Assembly (NCBI RefSeq): GCF_004310685.1
Contig: NZ_SISG01000001.1
Span: 2,356,001 to 2,420,000 of the forward strand
Direction: 5' to 3'
From: Glaciihabitans arcticus
Lineage (GTDB): Bacteria; Actinomycetota; Actinomycetes; Actinomycetales; Microbacteriaceae
DNA: 64,000 nucleotides
Shown: positions 54,328-62,924 of the stretch, one piece after another
Layout: each line of letters opens with the position of its first letter
Position numbering within the stretch: position 1 is the first letter of the stretch
The notes under the pieces: model-generated
What the model saw: the letters and a program-made list of their open reading frames with translations, nothing else
The model's database searches: none
Told to the model about the DNA's origin: nothing
Translations under genes and position numbers: made by a program

Positions 54328-55415
54328 AGTGTTTCCTTTCGATTGTGATTGCCGACAGCTGACGCGTCGGTGGTGTCGTCGGGCACGGCGCGGGCGGCGC
54401 TGCGCACGACAAGTCGGGGGGCGAGCAGCCGATGCTTGGGCTCCTCGTCGAAGGCCTCGGCCGGCAGCACGTTGCTGCCACTCGGCCCGAAGAGCAGTTC
54501 GAGAGCGGATGCCGCGGCCTCAGCCAGGGGCTGGTCGATGCTCGAGAGCCCCATCGCCGCCGCAACGGGGGTGTTGTCGTAACCGATGATCGGCAGCTCG
54601 AGGCCGAGCGAACGCGCCGCGAGGCTCGCACCGAGGGCGAGCGAGTCGCTTGCGCAGATGAGGGCGTCGGGCGGGTGGACTCCGGCGATGAGCTCGAGCG
54701 CGGCTCGGGTGCCCTCCGGCACCCCGTCAGTGGTGGCGCGGGCGAGAGCCGAGGCATCCTCTGCACTGATGTGTGCACCGTCGAGCCAGCCGCGTCGGCG
54801 CTCGTCGCCCGTGCCCGAGGGACTCGGCCAGCCGATGAAGCCGATGCGCTTGGCACCCTCGGCGGTGAGGTGCTGGGCGGCGTCGCGCACCCCGGCATAG
54901 CCGTCGACGTCGACCCAGAGGTGGCTCGGGTCATCCATGTCGTTGAGTCCCCACGGGCGGCCGAAGGTGACGAACGGCATGCCGTTGGCGGAGAGCCAGT
55001 CGATGCGCGGGTCGTTGTGGAAGGTGGCGGTGAGGATGATCGCGTCGACGTCTGCGCCGTCGCGCAGCCGGGCGAGCTGCTCGATCTCGTGCTCGGGGCT
55101 CGCGGCCGTGTACAGCAGGATGCGCATATCGCGCGCGTCGGCGTGCTCGGTGAGTGCGTGCAGGAAGCGGTCGAGCACGGCACCCGAGACGCCGTCCTTG
55201 AAGGCCTCCATGCGGATGCCGATCGTTGAGGACTTCTGCGTGCGCAGCCGGCGGGCGGACGCGTGCGGGCGGTAGCCGAGCTCAGAGATCGCGGCCTCGA
55301 CGCGGGTGCGCGTCGTCTGCTTGACGATGGCCGGGGTGTTGAGCACGTTGGAGACGGTCTGGCGGGAGACCCGGGCAACGCGAGCGACGTCATCCACTGT
55401 GGGCAGTGTTCCCAT
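54324..55415 (-). CDS. LacI-family transcriptional repressor
   Basis: A 363-aa regulator. The helix-turn-helix and hinge are TVDDVARVARVSRQTVSNVLNTP and YRPHASARRLRTQKSS; the sugar-binding domain includes FGRPWGLNDMDDPSHLWVDVDG, GTGDERRRGWLDG and IGYDNTPVAAAMGLSSIDQP. It is the first gene of the ABC operon (its stop overlaps the binding protein start) and faces the glucosidase-like gene. Two operators between them (55435-55472) should let it control both directions. ATG at 55415. Confidence 0.93.
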   Translation of the reverse strand: MGTLPTVDDVARVARVSRQTVSNVLNTPAIVKQTTRTRVEAAISELGYRPHASARRLRTQKSSTIGIRMEAFKDGVSGAVLDRFLHALTEHADARDMRILLYTAASPEHEIEQLARLRDGADVDAIILTATFHNDPRIDWLSANGMPFVTFGRPWGLNDMDDPSHLWVDVDGYAGVRDAAQHLTAEGAKRIGFIGWPSPSGTGDERRRGWLDGAHISAEDASALARATTDGVPEGTRAALELIAGVHPPDALICASDSLALGASLAARSLGLELPIIGYDNTPVAAAMGLSSIDQPLAEAAASALELLFGPSGSNVLPAEAFDEEPKHRLLAPRLVVRSAARAVPDDTTDASAVGNHNRKETL

Positions 55416-55434
55416 CGCGCGCCTCCTTTGGCTG

Positions 55435-55472
55435 TTTGATCGTTCAAACCGGCAATAATTTGAACGATCAAA
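55435..55472. promoter_or_regulatory. Two LacI-type operators between the sugar operon and the GDE gene
   Basis: TTTGATCGTTCAAA (55435-55448) and its exact reverse complement TTTGAACGATCAAA (55459-55472), centres 24 bp apart. The spacing would allow two dimers on nearly the same face of DNA. Confidence 0.8.
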
Positions 55473-55575
55473 TTCTTGGTGTTATGTTACCTCCCACAGG
55501 CGTACTGTCAACAGAAGTTCGATCCGCGCCCAGCGAATCCCCATCGTCACCAATCAACGAGGAGCCGTGACGGCC

Positions 55576-57546
55576 ATGACCCACCAGCCCATGCAGCCCC
55601 TGCTCCACGACGCGACGGTAGTGCTGAAGGCGCCCACCCAGGCCTGGTCCGCGGAGGATGGCTCCATCGGTTCCGCGCCTATTCACGGCATCTACTTCTC
55701 CGATGTGCGCATCGTGGCGCTGCAGTCGATCACGGTCGGCGGCGAAACCCCCGAGCACATCGCGACAGCGGCCCCGCACGCGGATAGTGCCCGGTTCATC
55801 GCTCTCGTCCGAGGGCTCGACGACCCGAGCCCGGATCCCGGGGTGCGGGTCGAGCACCGCCGCGAGAGCACGACCTCGGGCGTGAACGAGTCGGTCGCGA
55901 TTCAGTCGCGCCGCGACATCCCGATCGAAACGACGATCGAAATCGAACTGCGGGTGGATGCCACGGCCTTCGACCTCGTGAAGGCAGGCCTGGGCTCCGG
56001 CGACCTGCCCGTCGTCGAGCTGCGCGAGCACGGCGCGGCCTGGCAGGGCAACGGCGTCTCGGTCGAACTGCGAGCGGATGACGCTCGGGTCAGCTCGCCG
56101 ACCACCGGTGTGCTGCGCATCACCGCCGACGTGACGGTCCCGCCGCGCGGGAGTGCGACAGTCGAGTGGGCGCTGACCGCGACCGACGAGCTCAGCCGAG
56201 TCACCGGCGTCTCGACGGCGTCACCCTGGAGCACCACGGTGAGCGCCGGCGACGAGCGCCTCGGTCTCTGGGTCGACCGTGCGCTCGGCGACCTGGACGC
56301 CCTGCGCATGGCGACCGGCGGTGGCGAGTTCGTGGCCGCGGGCGCGCCCTGGTTCCTCACCCTGTTCGGCCGGGACTCGATCTGGACCGCGCGGTTCCTG
56401 CTGCCGCTCGGCACCGGCATCGCACGCAGTACGCTGCGCATCCTCGCCGACCTGCAGGGCACCGAGTCGGTCGCTGCCACCGCGGAGCAGCCGGGCAAGA
56501 TCATGCACGAGCTGCGGCGGCAAGTGCTGTCGATTCCGGGAGAGTCGGTCGAGATCCCGCCGCTGTACTACGGCACCGTCGATGCGACCGCGCTCTGGAT
56601 CTGCCTGCTGCACGACACCTGGCGCTGGGGCATGCCCGACGCGGAGGTCGAGGCGCTGCTACCGAACCTCGAGGCGGCGCTCGCGTGGATGCGCGACTTC
56701 GGCGACGCGGACGGTGACGGCCTGCTCGAGTACGTTGACGAGACCGGGCACGGCCTCGCCAACCAGGGCTGGAAGGACAGCGGCGACTCGGTGCAGTGGC
56801 GCGACGGCACCCTCGCCGACGGCCCGATCGCACTGTGCGAGGTGCAGGCCTACGCCTACGAGGCGGCGACCCACGGCGCAGACCTGCTCGAGGCGTTCGG
56901 CCGCGACGGATCCGAGTGGCGCGCCTGGGCGGCACGGCTCCGCGAGAACTTCGGCGCCTTCTGGATCGACGACGACCGCGGCGGCTACCCGGCGATCGCC
57001 CTGGACGCGACCAAGCGCCGCGTCGACACGGTCACCAGCAACCTCGGACACCTGCTCGGTACGGGCATCCTGACCGAGGCCCAGTCGGCTACCATCGCCG
57101 CGCGGCTCGTCTCCCCCGAACTCAGCTCGGGGTTCGGCCTGCGCACCATGTCCACTGACTCGGCCGGCTACTGGCCACTCAGCTACCACGGTGGATCCGT
57201 GTGGACGCACGACACTGCCATCGCGATCTCGGGCCTCGTGCGTGACGGTCATCGGAACGAGGCGCGCGAGCTCATCGAGGGGCTGCTCGCCGCGGCATCC
57301 GCCTTCGACTATCGCCTGCCGGAGCTGCACTCGGGCGATTCGTCCACCGAACTCAGCCGCCCGGTGCCCTACCCGGCCGCCTGCCGACCGCAGGCCTGGT
57401 CAGCGGCGTCCGCCGTCTCGGTGCTGGGCAGCATCCTCGGACTCGACGTCGCCGCAGGCTCGCTCGTCATCGACCCCGACCCGTCATTCGGTCGAGTGGA
57501 TGCCACGGGCCTCCGTTACCGAGACGCCCCCGTCACCCTGCCCTAG
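55576..57546 (+). CDS. Amylo-alpha-1,6-glucosidase / glycogen-debranching family protein
   Basis: A 656-aa cytoplasmic enzyme of the GDE family. The N-terminal beta-sandwich (LLHDATVVLKAPTQAWSAEDGSIGSAPIHGIYFSDVRIV) is followed by an (alpha/alpha)6 barrel with FGRDSIWTARFLLPLGTG, YYGTVDATALWICLLHDTW, NQGWKDSGDSV and GYWPLSYHGGSVWTHDTAIA. Family members cleave alpha-1,6 or other alpha-glucosidic bonds; the exact substrate here is open. ATG 55576 follows GAGGAG at 11 bases; GTG 55567 is too close to it. It faces the LacI-ABC operon across two shared operators, so the imported sugar is probably its substrate. Confidence 0.87.
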   Translation: MTHQPMQPLLHDATVVLKAPTQAWSAEDGSIGSAPIHGIYFSDVRIVALQSITVGGETPEHIATAAPHADSARFIALVRGLDDPSPDPGVRVEHRRESTTSGVNESVAIQSRRDIPIETTIEIELRVDATAFDLVKAGLGSGDLPVVELREHGAAWQGNGVSVELRADDARVSSPTTGVLRITADVTVPPRGSATVEWALTATDELSRVTGVSTASPWSTTVSAGDERLGLWVDRALGDLDALRMATGGGEFVAAGAPWFLTLFGRDSIWTARFLLPLGTGIARSTLRILADLQGTESVAATAEQPGKIMHELRRQVLSIPGESVEIPPLYYGTVDATALWICLLHDTWRWGMPDAEVEALLPNLEAALAWMRDFGDADGDGLLEYVDETGHGLANQGWKDSGDSVQWRDGTLADGPIALCEVQAYAYEAATHGADLLEAFGRDGSEWRAWAARLRENFGAFWIDDDRGGYPAIALDATKRRVDTVTSNLGHLLGTGILTEAQSATIAARLVSPELSSGFGLRTMSTDSAGYWPLSYHGGSVWTHDTAIAISGLVRDGHRNEARELIEGLLAAASAFDYRLPELHSGDSSTELSRPVPYPAACRPQAWSAASAVSVLGSILGLDVAAGSLVIDPDPSFGRVDATGLRYRDAPVTLP

Positions 57547-57965
57547 AAGAGCGCCGACACCGCGATGGCCGCGGCCGGGATCGCCACCGCGGCGACCTTC
57601 GGCACAAGCCCACGGTGCGAGAGAAGCACCGCGGAGGCCGCAACGACGCCGCCGAACAGCAGGGGGTTGATGCCCGCGAAGCCGAACCAGATGATCGCTC
57701 CCACCCAGAGTGCGGCGGCGAGCACCCAGAACCAGCGACTGCGGCCGGGGTTGAACGCCCAGGCGAGCACGGCGAAGACGCCCACGGCCGCCACCAGGAT
57801 GCCGGCGAGGATGAGCAGCCCCAGCCAGTCCTCCACAAAGAATCCCAGAATGAACCCGAACTGGGCGGGCTGCGAGAGCAGAGCCCCGAGCACGAATGCG
57901 ATGGCGCCGTGGCCGAAGGGTCGCAGGAAGCCGCGCGGGGCGATCGGGGTCTCCTCGGAGTTCAT
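57543..57965 (-). CDS. Small membrane protein of unknown function
   Basis: A 140-aa protein with about four membrane helices (GHGAIAFVLGALLSQPAQFGFILGFFVEDWLG, LLILAGILVAAVGVFAVLAWAF, RWFWVLAAALWVGAIIWFG, VVAASAVLLSHRG). I do not recognise the family. ATG 57965 is chosen because the following residues are hydrophilic and then helical; the frame is open further upstream without a good start. Its stop shares CTAG with the glucosidase gene. Confidence 0.72.
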   Translation of the reverse strand: MNSEETPIAPRGFLRPFGHGAIAFVLGALLSQPAQFGFILGFFVEDWLGLLILAGILVAAVGVFAVLAWAFNPGRSRWFWVLAAALWVGAIIWFGFAGINPLLFGGVVAASAVLLSHRGLVPKVAAVAIPAAAIAVSALF

Positions 57966-58137
57966 CCGCTCATCGTGCCACAGGCCGTGCCCGGGCTCGA
58001 GACGCTCGCCCGGGTCACAACACGGGCGGGCGTCTCTACACCGGGCGGGCATCAGCATCGCGGCCACGTGCAACGTTTCGCCCGATCCCGGCCACGTACT
58101 AGGTAGACGCGACACCAATAGCTAAGGATGAACTGCC

Positions 58138-58641
58138 ATGAACAAGACACCGATCGACGAACTGCTGCGGGACAGCGCTCCGGCCCGACTCTCCGCGGAC
58201 CCGGCGGTGCGCGACCGGGTGAGCGAGCTGGTCGCGAACACTCGCACAACGAAGCCGAAGTTCCGTCGCGGACTCCTGCTGATCCCGGCCATCGGACTCG
58301 GCGCACTTGCGCTGACCGCAGGCGCGGCGATCACCACCATCCAGTCGGACATCACCGTGCCGATCACCTACGTCTCCACGAGCGGCGACACCGTGAGTTG
58401 CACGGCCAGTCTCGACGCCGGCGCCGATGATTTCTGGGGGGACCTCGCCGTGAGCGCCTACGTGCGCGACCACGATTGGTCCGACCTCGGCGAGCGCATT
58501 CACGCTCGTGTACTCGCCGAACCGGAGGACGCGCGATCCGCTCCCGCCGCAGTGCTCCTGGATTCGATTCCGTACTCCATGTTCGTGTCCGGTGCGGCAG
58601 TCATGTACGCGCCTATCGACTGCCCGGTCGTGCTGCGATGA
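58138..58641 (+). CDS. Membrane protein upstream of an ECF sigma factor (possible anti-sigma-like role)
   Basis: A 167-aa protein with a 45-residue cytoplasmic head (TPIDELLRDSAPARLSADPAVRDRVSELV), one membrane helix (about 46-68, LLLIPAIGLGALALTAGAAI) and a 100-residue extracellular part with a Cys pair (VSCTAS, DCPVVL). The topology is that of anti-sigma factors, but no zinc HxxxCxxC motif is present, and it precedes the sigma gene rather than following it. ATG 58138 has AAGGA upstream. The sigma factor overlaps its stop in ATGA, so they are one unit. Confidence 0.75.
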   Translation: MNKTPIDELLRDSAPARLSADPAVRDRVSELVANTRTTKPKFRRGLLLIPAIGLGALALTAGAAITTIQSDITVPITYVSTSGDTVSCTASLDAGADDFWGDLAVSAYVRDHDWSDLGERIHARVLAEPEDARSAPAAVLLDSIPYSMFVSGAAVMYAPIDCPVVLR

Positions 58642-59162
58642 CGGCAGAGGCAGCAGCCGTGCCGGCAGTGCGCCACGTGTCGGTGGCGACCGCGCTGAAC
58701 GTGCCCAACTTCGTCGAGCGCGAGGCACCGGCCCTGCTCGACTACTTCGGCCGCCGGGTGCCCGCGGAGGATGCCGCCGACCTCCTCGGTGAGACCCTCG
58801 TAGTGGTGTGGCGGCGGGTGAGCGTCATCCCGAACGACGAGACGAGAGCACGCATGTGGTTGTACGGAGTGGCACGCAAGGTGTTGTCGGGGCACCGCCG
58901 CTCGACGAAGCGGCAGACGGCCCTGGCCGAGAAGCTGCGGCTCGAGCTGTCGGTGCAGCCGGTGCACGAGGCCACCGAGTTCGACCGGGTTCGCGAGCAG
59001 ATTGCGCAGCTGCCCGAGATCGACCGCGAGATCATCGGACTCGTCTACTGGGAAGGCTTCAGCCTCACCGAGGTCGCCGGCATACTCGGGATGCGACCCG
59101 CGACCGTCCGCTCACGGCACGCGCGAGCGCGGGCAACCCTGCGACTCGCCCTCGGCACCTGA
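58638..59162 (+). CDS. ECF-family RNA polymerase sigma factor
   Basis: A 174-aa sigma-70 family factor. Region 2 is FVEREAPALLDYFGRRVPAEDAADLLGETLVVVWRRV, and region 4 is LPEIDREIIGLVYWEGFSLTEVAGILGMRPATVRSRHARARATLRL. There is no region 1 or 3, the standard ECF form. ATG 58638 overlaps the stop of the membrane protein gene. Target promoters are unknown; GCAAC at 58070 and CGTA at 58095 upstream of the pair are 20 bases apart, too loose to assign. A terminator follows. Confidence 0.9.
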   Translation: MTAEAAAVPAVRHVSVATALNVPNFVEREAPALLDYFGRRVPAEDAADLLGETLVVVWRRVSVIPNDETRARMWLYGVARKVLSGHRRSTKRQTALAEKLRLELSVQPVHEATEFDRVREQIAQLPEIDREIIGLVYWEGFSLTEVAGILGMRPATVRSRHARARATLRLALGT

Positions 59163-59176
59163 CGCCCAACCGTTGA

Positions 59177-59212
59177 AAAGTGCTCCAACCCCCGTGGTCT
59201 GGAGCACTTTTT
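59177..59212. terminator. Bidirectional terminator
   Basis: AAAAGTGCTCCA pairs perfectly with TGGAGCACTTTT, loop 12 nt, with T runs on both strands. It separates the sigma-factor gene from the convergent FMO-like gene. The stem is the same as the outer part of 43333-43368. Confidence 0.88.
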
Positions 59213-59225
59213 GCGGTTTGGGGAA

Positions 59226-60995
59226 CTAGACCCCGGTCGGGCGGGAGACGCGGCGGGTGGGGCGCGGCTCGCGGGATCCCGTGGTGTGGATCGCGTCGGC
59301 GCGCTGCTCCACGGCGAAGGTCGTCACGTTCTGCTCGATCGTGGCCACGGCGACACCGCCGCCCGGGGCACGGGTGACGCGACGCGAGCCGGAGTGCTCG
59401 GGTGCTGGGGTGTCGGGCACCTCGACAGGCTCAGAGACGGGGTCCTCGGCGGGCTCCGTGACCGGTTCGGCTTCGACGGACCCGACCTCGACTGGCTCGT
59501 CGTCCCCGAAGAAGTCATCGACGGTGGGGGCGCGCGGCTCGTCCTCGTAGTCGCCGAAGAAGTCGATGTTCTCGTCAGAGAGGGGTTCGTCCACGAAGAT
59601 CAGCTCGGGCTGTGCGTCTTCCGGCGCTTCGGGCACGTCGACACGCTCAGCGGCCGGCTCGGGCGTGTAGCCGGGGTCGAGGGGCTGGATCTCGCCGGTG
59701 GAGAATGCCCAACCGATCGAGTCGCCCTGCGCGGCAGCCTCAGCGCGTTCGATGGTCTGCTGGTCGGCGAGAGCGGCGGCCTCTGCGGCCACAACCCGCG
59801 CCGCCTCGAGCTCGGCATCGCGGGCGGCCTGCGCATCCCGAGCCTCTTGCTCGTCGCGCAGTCGTAGGTGAAGTGCGTCCTGCTCCTCGCGCTCCTCGCG
59901 CTTGAGACGCGAGAGAGTCGCAACCGCCTGTCGGGCGATCGTGCGACCGGCGCGGTTGGCGCCGATAGTGGAAGCCTGCGGGCCGTAACCCGCGAAGAAG
60001 ATGCGGCCGTCCTTCCAGGACGTTCCATTGGCGACGACGATGCCGCCCTCCTTCTCGCGCAGGCGGAGGGGGGCGAGGTGGCGTAGCTCGGGACGGAAGC
60101 CGGTCGACCAGATGATGACGTCGGCCTCCTGGAACGAGCCGTTCGCCCAGCGCACCCCGTTCGGCTCGATGCTCGAGAACATCGGGAGGGCCGCGAGCAC
60201 CCCCCGCTCGATTCCGGCCTGGATACGGCGCGTGCGCGGAACACCGGTGCCGCTCACGATGCTGGGCAGGGCGCGTCCGGCACGCGCGGCCTCATCCTGA
60301 AGCGCAACGGCAGAGGCGCGGGCCTCGAGATTCAGCTCGCCGTCTTCGAGGAATTCGATCGGGCGGCGGCTGACCCAGGTGAGCGAGCCGGCGACCGACT
60401 CCAGCTCGAGCAGAAAGCCGATGGCCGAGGTGCCGCCACCGACCACGATGATTTTCTGGCCGACGAAGTCCTGCGCGCTCTTGTACTCGGTCGTGTGTAC
60501 GTGGCGACCCTCGAAGCTGCGCAGGCCCGGGTACCACGGGATGAACGGCGAACCCCACGTGCCGGTCGCGTTGATGATGATGTCGGTCGTGACCTGCTGC
60601 GGCTTCTCGCCGTCGTGGAAGTTCACGAGCAGGTTCGGGCCCTTATTCTCCACGGATGTCACGTGCGCGGGCCGGACGACCTGGAAGCCATAGTGCTGCT
60701 CATACTGCCGGTAGTAGTCGGCCACGACGTTCTTGGCGGGAGCCTGCCGGTCGGCGTTCTCGAAGCTCAGGCCGAGCTCGTCCATTCCCGGAAGGTCGTT
60801 GATGCGGTGCGCGGAGCCGATTCTCAGGGCGTCCCAACGGTGCTGCCAGGCGCCGCCCGAAATGGGCCCGCGGTCGAGAACGACGAACTCGTTACCGGGA
60901 TCGAGGCCCAGCCTCTTGAGGTAGAACGAGACGGAAAGCCCCGCCTGTCCGCCACCGATCACGACAACGGAGGTGTCGGTCGGTTCGGTGCTCAC
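59226..60995 (-). CDS. FAD/NAD(P)-binding oxidoreductase (FMO-like) with a long acidic C-terminal tail
   Basis: A 589-aa protein. Residues 1 to about 365 form a flavin-dependent monooxygenase-like fold: VVVIGGGQAGLSVSFYL for FAD, IIVVGGGTSAIGFLLELE for NAD(P), and the linker STGFRPELRHLAPL. After this come about 220 residues without enzyme motifs: a charged coiled coil (SRLKREEREEQDALHL, RDEQEARDAQAARDAEL) and an acidic, Pro/Glu-rich region with DDFFGDDEP repeats, ending in a basic RRV..R tail. The tail is not part of known FMO enzymes and suggests a protein-protein or scaffolding role. GTG 60995 is the start. The substrate is unknown. Confidence 0.85.
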   Translation of the reverse strand: MSTEPTDTSVVVIGGGQAGLSVSFYLKRLGLDPGNEFVVLDRGPISGGAWQHRWDALRIGSAHRINDLPGMDELGLSFENADRQAPAKNVVADYYRQYEQHYGFQVVRPAHVTSVENKGPNLLVNFHDGEKPQQVTTDIIINATGTWGSPFIPWYPGLRSFEGRHVHTTEYKSAQDFVGQKIIVVGGGTSAIGFLLELESVAGSLTWVSRRPIEFLEDGELNLEARASAVALQDEAARAGRALPSIVSGTGVPRTRRIQAGIERGVLAALPMFSSIEPNGVRWANGSFQEADVIIWSTGFRPELRHLAPLRLREKEGGIVVANGTSWKDGRIFFAGYGPQASTIGANRAGRTIARQAVATLSRLKREEREEQDALHLRLRDEQEARDAQAARDAELEAARVVAAEAAALADQQTIERAEAAAQGDSIGWAFSTGEIQPLDPGYTPEPAAERVDVPEAPEDAQPELIFVDEPLSDENIDFFGDYEDEPRAPTVDDFFGDDEPVEVGSVEAEPVTEPAEDPVSEPVEVPDTPAPEHSGSRRVTRAPGGGVAVATIEQNVTTFAVEQRADAIHTTGSREPRPTRRVSRPTGV

Positions 60996-61015
60996 AAGTC
61001 AACGTTACCCGCTGG

Positions 61016-61037
61016 GCCTGCATGCTAAACTGCAGGC
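61016..61037 (+). promoter_or_regulatory. Extended -10 promoter with overlapping hairpin for DUF3073
   Basis: TGCTAAACT (TAAACT at 61026-61031) is a good extended -10. GCCTGCA and TGCAGGC flank it as a 7-bp inverted repeat. The leader to the ATG at 61118 would be about 80 nt. Confidence 0.45.
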
Positions 61038-61117
61038 TACTTTTAAACCCACACTGTTCGTAGATTCCGGAACCACGAAGGTTCTCACTCGGACTTATTT
61101 TCATGAGGGGGTCACGC

Positions 61118-61342
61118 ATGGGGCGAGGCCGTCAAAAGGCGAAGCACACCAAGGTCGCACGCGACCTGAAGTACTTCAGTCCTGACACGAACTATGGAGC
61201 GCTTGCCGCGGAGTTGTCCGGCGCGCCCTCCGACCCGCGTCTCGAAGAAGACCTGGCCGCGTGGCCGGAGTACGTCGCCGGGTCCTACACGGGCGATGAC
61301 GACGAAGACGAAGACGACGAAACCGAGTCCCGCAGCGCCTAG
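61118..61342 (+). CDS. DUF3073 family protein
   Basis: A 74-aa actinobacterial protein with the conserved basic head MGRGRQKAKHTKVARDLKY(F), then SPDTNYGALAAELSG and an acidic tail (DDDEDEDDE). It is found next to purF/purM in many Actinobacteria; function unknown, but the basic head suggests nucleic acid binding. GAGGGGG precedes ATG 61118. Its stop shares CTAG with the convergent small membrane gene. Confidence 0.92.
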   Translation: MGRGRQKAKHTKVARDLKYFSPDTNYGALAAELSGAPSDPRLEEDLAAWPEYVAGSYTGDDDEDEDDETESRSA

Positions 61343-61635
61343 TTCGACCACAGCGGGATCGTCAGCAGCCCCGCCGCGAGCCCGACGATGAGCACTGTCG
61401 TCACCAGCAGCCAGAATGCCGTGATGGCGAGGTTGATCCAGATTCCGGCGATGGCGAATCCGCGGCCGGCCGGCTCAGTGCGCACCGCGACGAATCCGAG
61501 CACGGCTCCGATCACCGGCACCACGAACACGAAGCCGCAGGCGAGCGAGACCAGGCCGAGCACAAAACTCGTGATGCTCAGGCCCTTCGCCGACGAGACG
61601 ATGGTGGGGTTCGGGATGCTGTTCAACGTGGTCAT
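61339..61635 (-). CDS. Small DUF4190-like membrane protein
   Basis: A 98-aa protein with two long hydrophobic hairpins (GLSITSFVLGLVSLACGFVFVVPVIGAVLGFVAV and FAIAGIWINLAITAFWLLVTTVLIVGLAAGL), the pattern of DUF4190-type membrane proteins. Function unknown. ATG 61635 lies six bases after TACCGT on the minus strand, so a leaderless message is likely; longer in-frame starts lack support. Confidence 0.8.
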   Translation of the reverse strand: MTTLNSIPNPTIVSSAKGLSITSFVLGLVSLACGFVFVVPVIGAVLGFVAVRTEPAGRGFAIAGIWINLAITAFWLLVTTVLIVGLAAGLLTIPLWSN

Positions 61636-61718
61636 GGCTCGACGGTAGCTGCGACATCCCGAATCACCGTCGTTTGTCGCCGAGCTGCGACACCCTGAGA
61701 CGACGCGGAGACGCGGGA

Positions 61719-62825
61719 TCAGTTCGCGTAGGAACCCACGAGACGCACGGCTCCACCGTCGACGCCCTTGGCGCCCTGCTCGAATCCGCTGAAGTCGCGG
61801 TCGCCGATGGTCACGCGCCCGGCAACCCACGCCGGGATCCCCTGCGTCTCGATCGCTCGCATCACTCCGGTCGCGGCGGACGCCGAAACGACGGCGAACA
61901 TGCCGACGCCGAGGTTCCAGGTGCCCTCGCTCGACTCGAGCGTGCTTCCGCTCATGTTGCTGAGCACGCGGAACACGGGCTGCGGTGACCAGGTCGAACG
62001 GTCCACCTCGACCCAGGCACCGCGCGGCAGCACGCGGGCGAGATTCGCGGCAATGCCGCCACCCGTGACGTGGCTGAGCGAGTGGATGGCGCCGGGCAGC
62101 TCATCCAGAACAGCGACAAGGGGACCGGTGTACAGGCGGGTCGGCTCGAGCAGGATCTCACCGACCACGCCACCCAGTTCAGCGGAGTGATCGGTGTACC
62201 CGATGCCCTTGGAGGCCAGAATGTGCCGGACGAGCGAATAGCCGTTGCTGTGCAGTCCGGATGACGCCATGGCTATGACGATGTCCCCGTTCTGCACCTT
62301 CTCGGGGCCGAGCGCGTCGGCCGCCTCGACGAACCCGACGGCGGCACCGGCCACGTCGTAATCGTCGGGGCCGAGCAGCCCGGGGTGCTCAGCGGTCTCG
62401 CCGCCGACGAGGGCGGTGCCGGTCGCGGCGCACGCCTCAGCGATGCCACGAACGATGTCTGCGATGCGCTGCGGCACAACCCGGCCGCAGGCGATGTAGT
62501 CCGTCATGAACATGGGGCGGGCACCGACCACGATGATGTCGTCGACGACCATGCCGACCAGATCCTGGCCGATGGTGTCGTGCTTGTCGATCGCCTGCGC
62601 AATGGCCACCTTCGTGCCGACACCGTCGGTCGACGTGGCGAGCAGCGGGCGCGAGAAATCCTTGAGGAATGAGACGTCGAAGAGCCCGGCGAAGCCTCCG
62701 AAACCGCCGACGACTCCGGGGCCGTGGGTGCGGGTGACGGCATCCTTCATCAGGGAAACAGCGAGGTCACCTGCCGCTGTGTCGACGCCGGCATCACGGT
62801 AACTGCTGGAGGAAGTCTCGGTCAC
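61719..62825 (-). CDS. purM: Phosphoribosylformylglycinamidine cyclo-ligase (AIR synthetase)
   Basis: A 368-aa enzyme that closes the imidazole ring in purine synthesis (FGAM to AIR, ATP-dependent). Seen: SSYRDAGVDTAAGDLAV, LLATSTDGVGTKVAIA, DLVGMVVDDIIVVGARPMFMTDYIACG, ALVGGETAEHPG and SHVTGGGIAANLARVLP. The start is taken as GTG 62825 (VTETSSSSYRDAG), which matches related proteins and is six bases after TACTCT, a leaderless arrangement; GTG 62846 would add seven residues. It is divergent from purF. Confidence 0.96.
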   Translation of the reverse strand: MTETSSSSYRDAGVDTAAGDLAVSLMKDAVTRTHGPGVVGGFGGFAGLFDVSFLKDFSRPLLATSTDGVGTKVAIAQAIDKHDTIGQDLVGMVVDDIIVVGARPMFMTDYIACGRVVPQRIADIVRGIAEACAATGTALVGGETAEHPGLLGPDDYDVAGAAVGFVEAADALGPEKVQNGDIVIAMASSGLHSNGYSLVRHILASKGIGYTDHSAELGGVVGEILLEPTRLYTGPLVAVLDELPGAIHSLSHVTGGGIAANLARVLPRGAWVEVDRSTWSPQPVFRVLSNMSGSTLESSEGTWNLGVGMFAVVSASAATGVMRAIETQGIPAWVAGRVTIGDRDFSGFEQGAKGVDGGAVRLVGSYAN

Positions 62826-62924
62826 GTTTACAGAGTACCGGGGCACAACTTCACCGATGCGAATGTGCGAAACTAGAGACGGCCCGATCGGGTCGTCACC
62901 CCTACCCTCTGGAGCACGCTCCGC

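Noticed and set aside
58070-58098. ECF autoregulatory promoter GCAAC/CGTA
   Set aside because: The spacing is 20 bases, longer than the usual 16-18, and the -35 lacks the GGAAC core.
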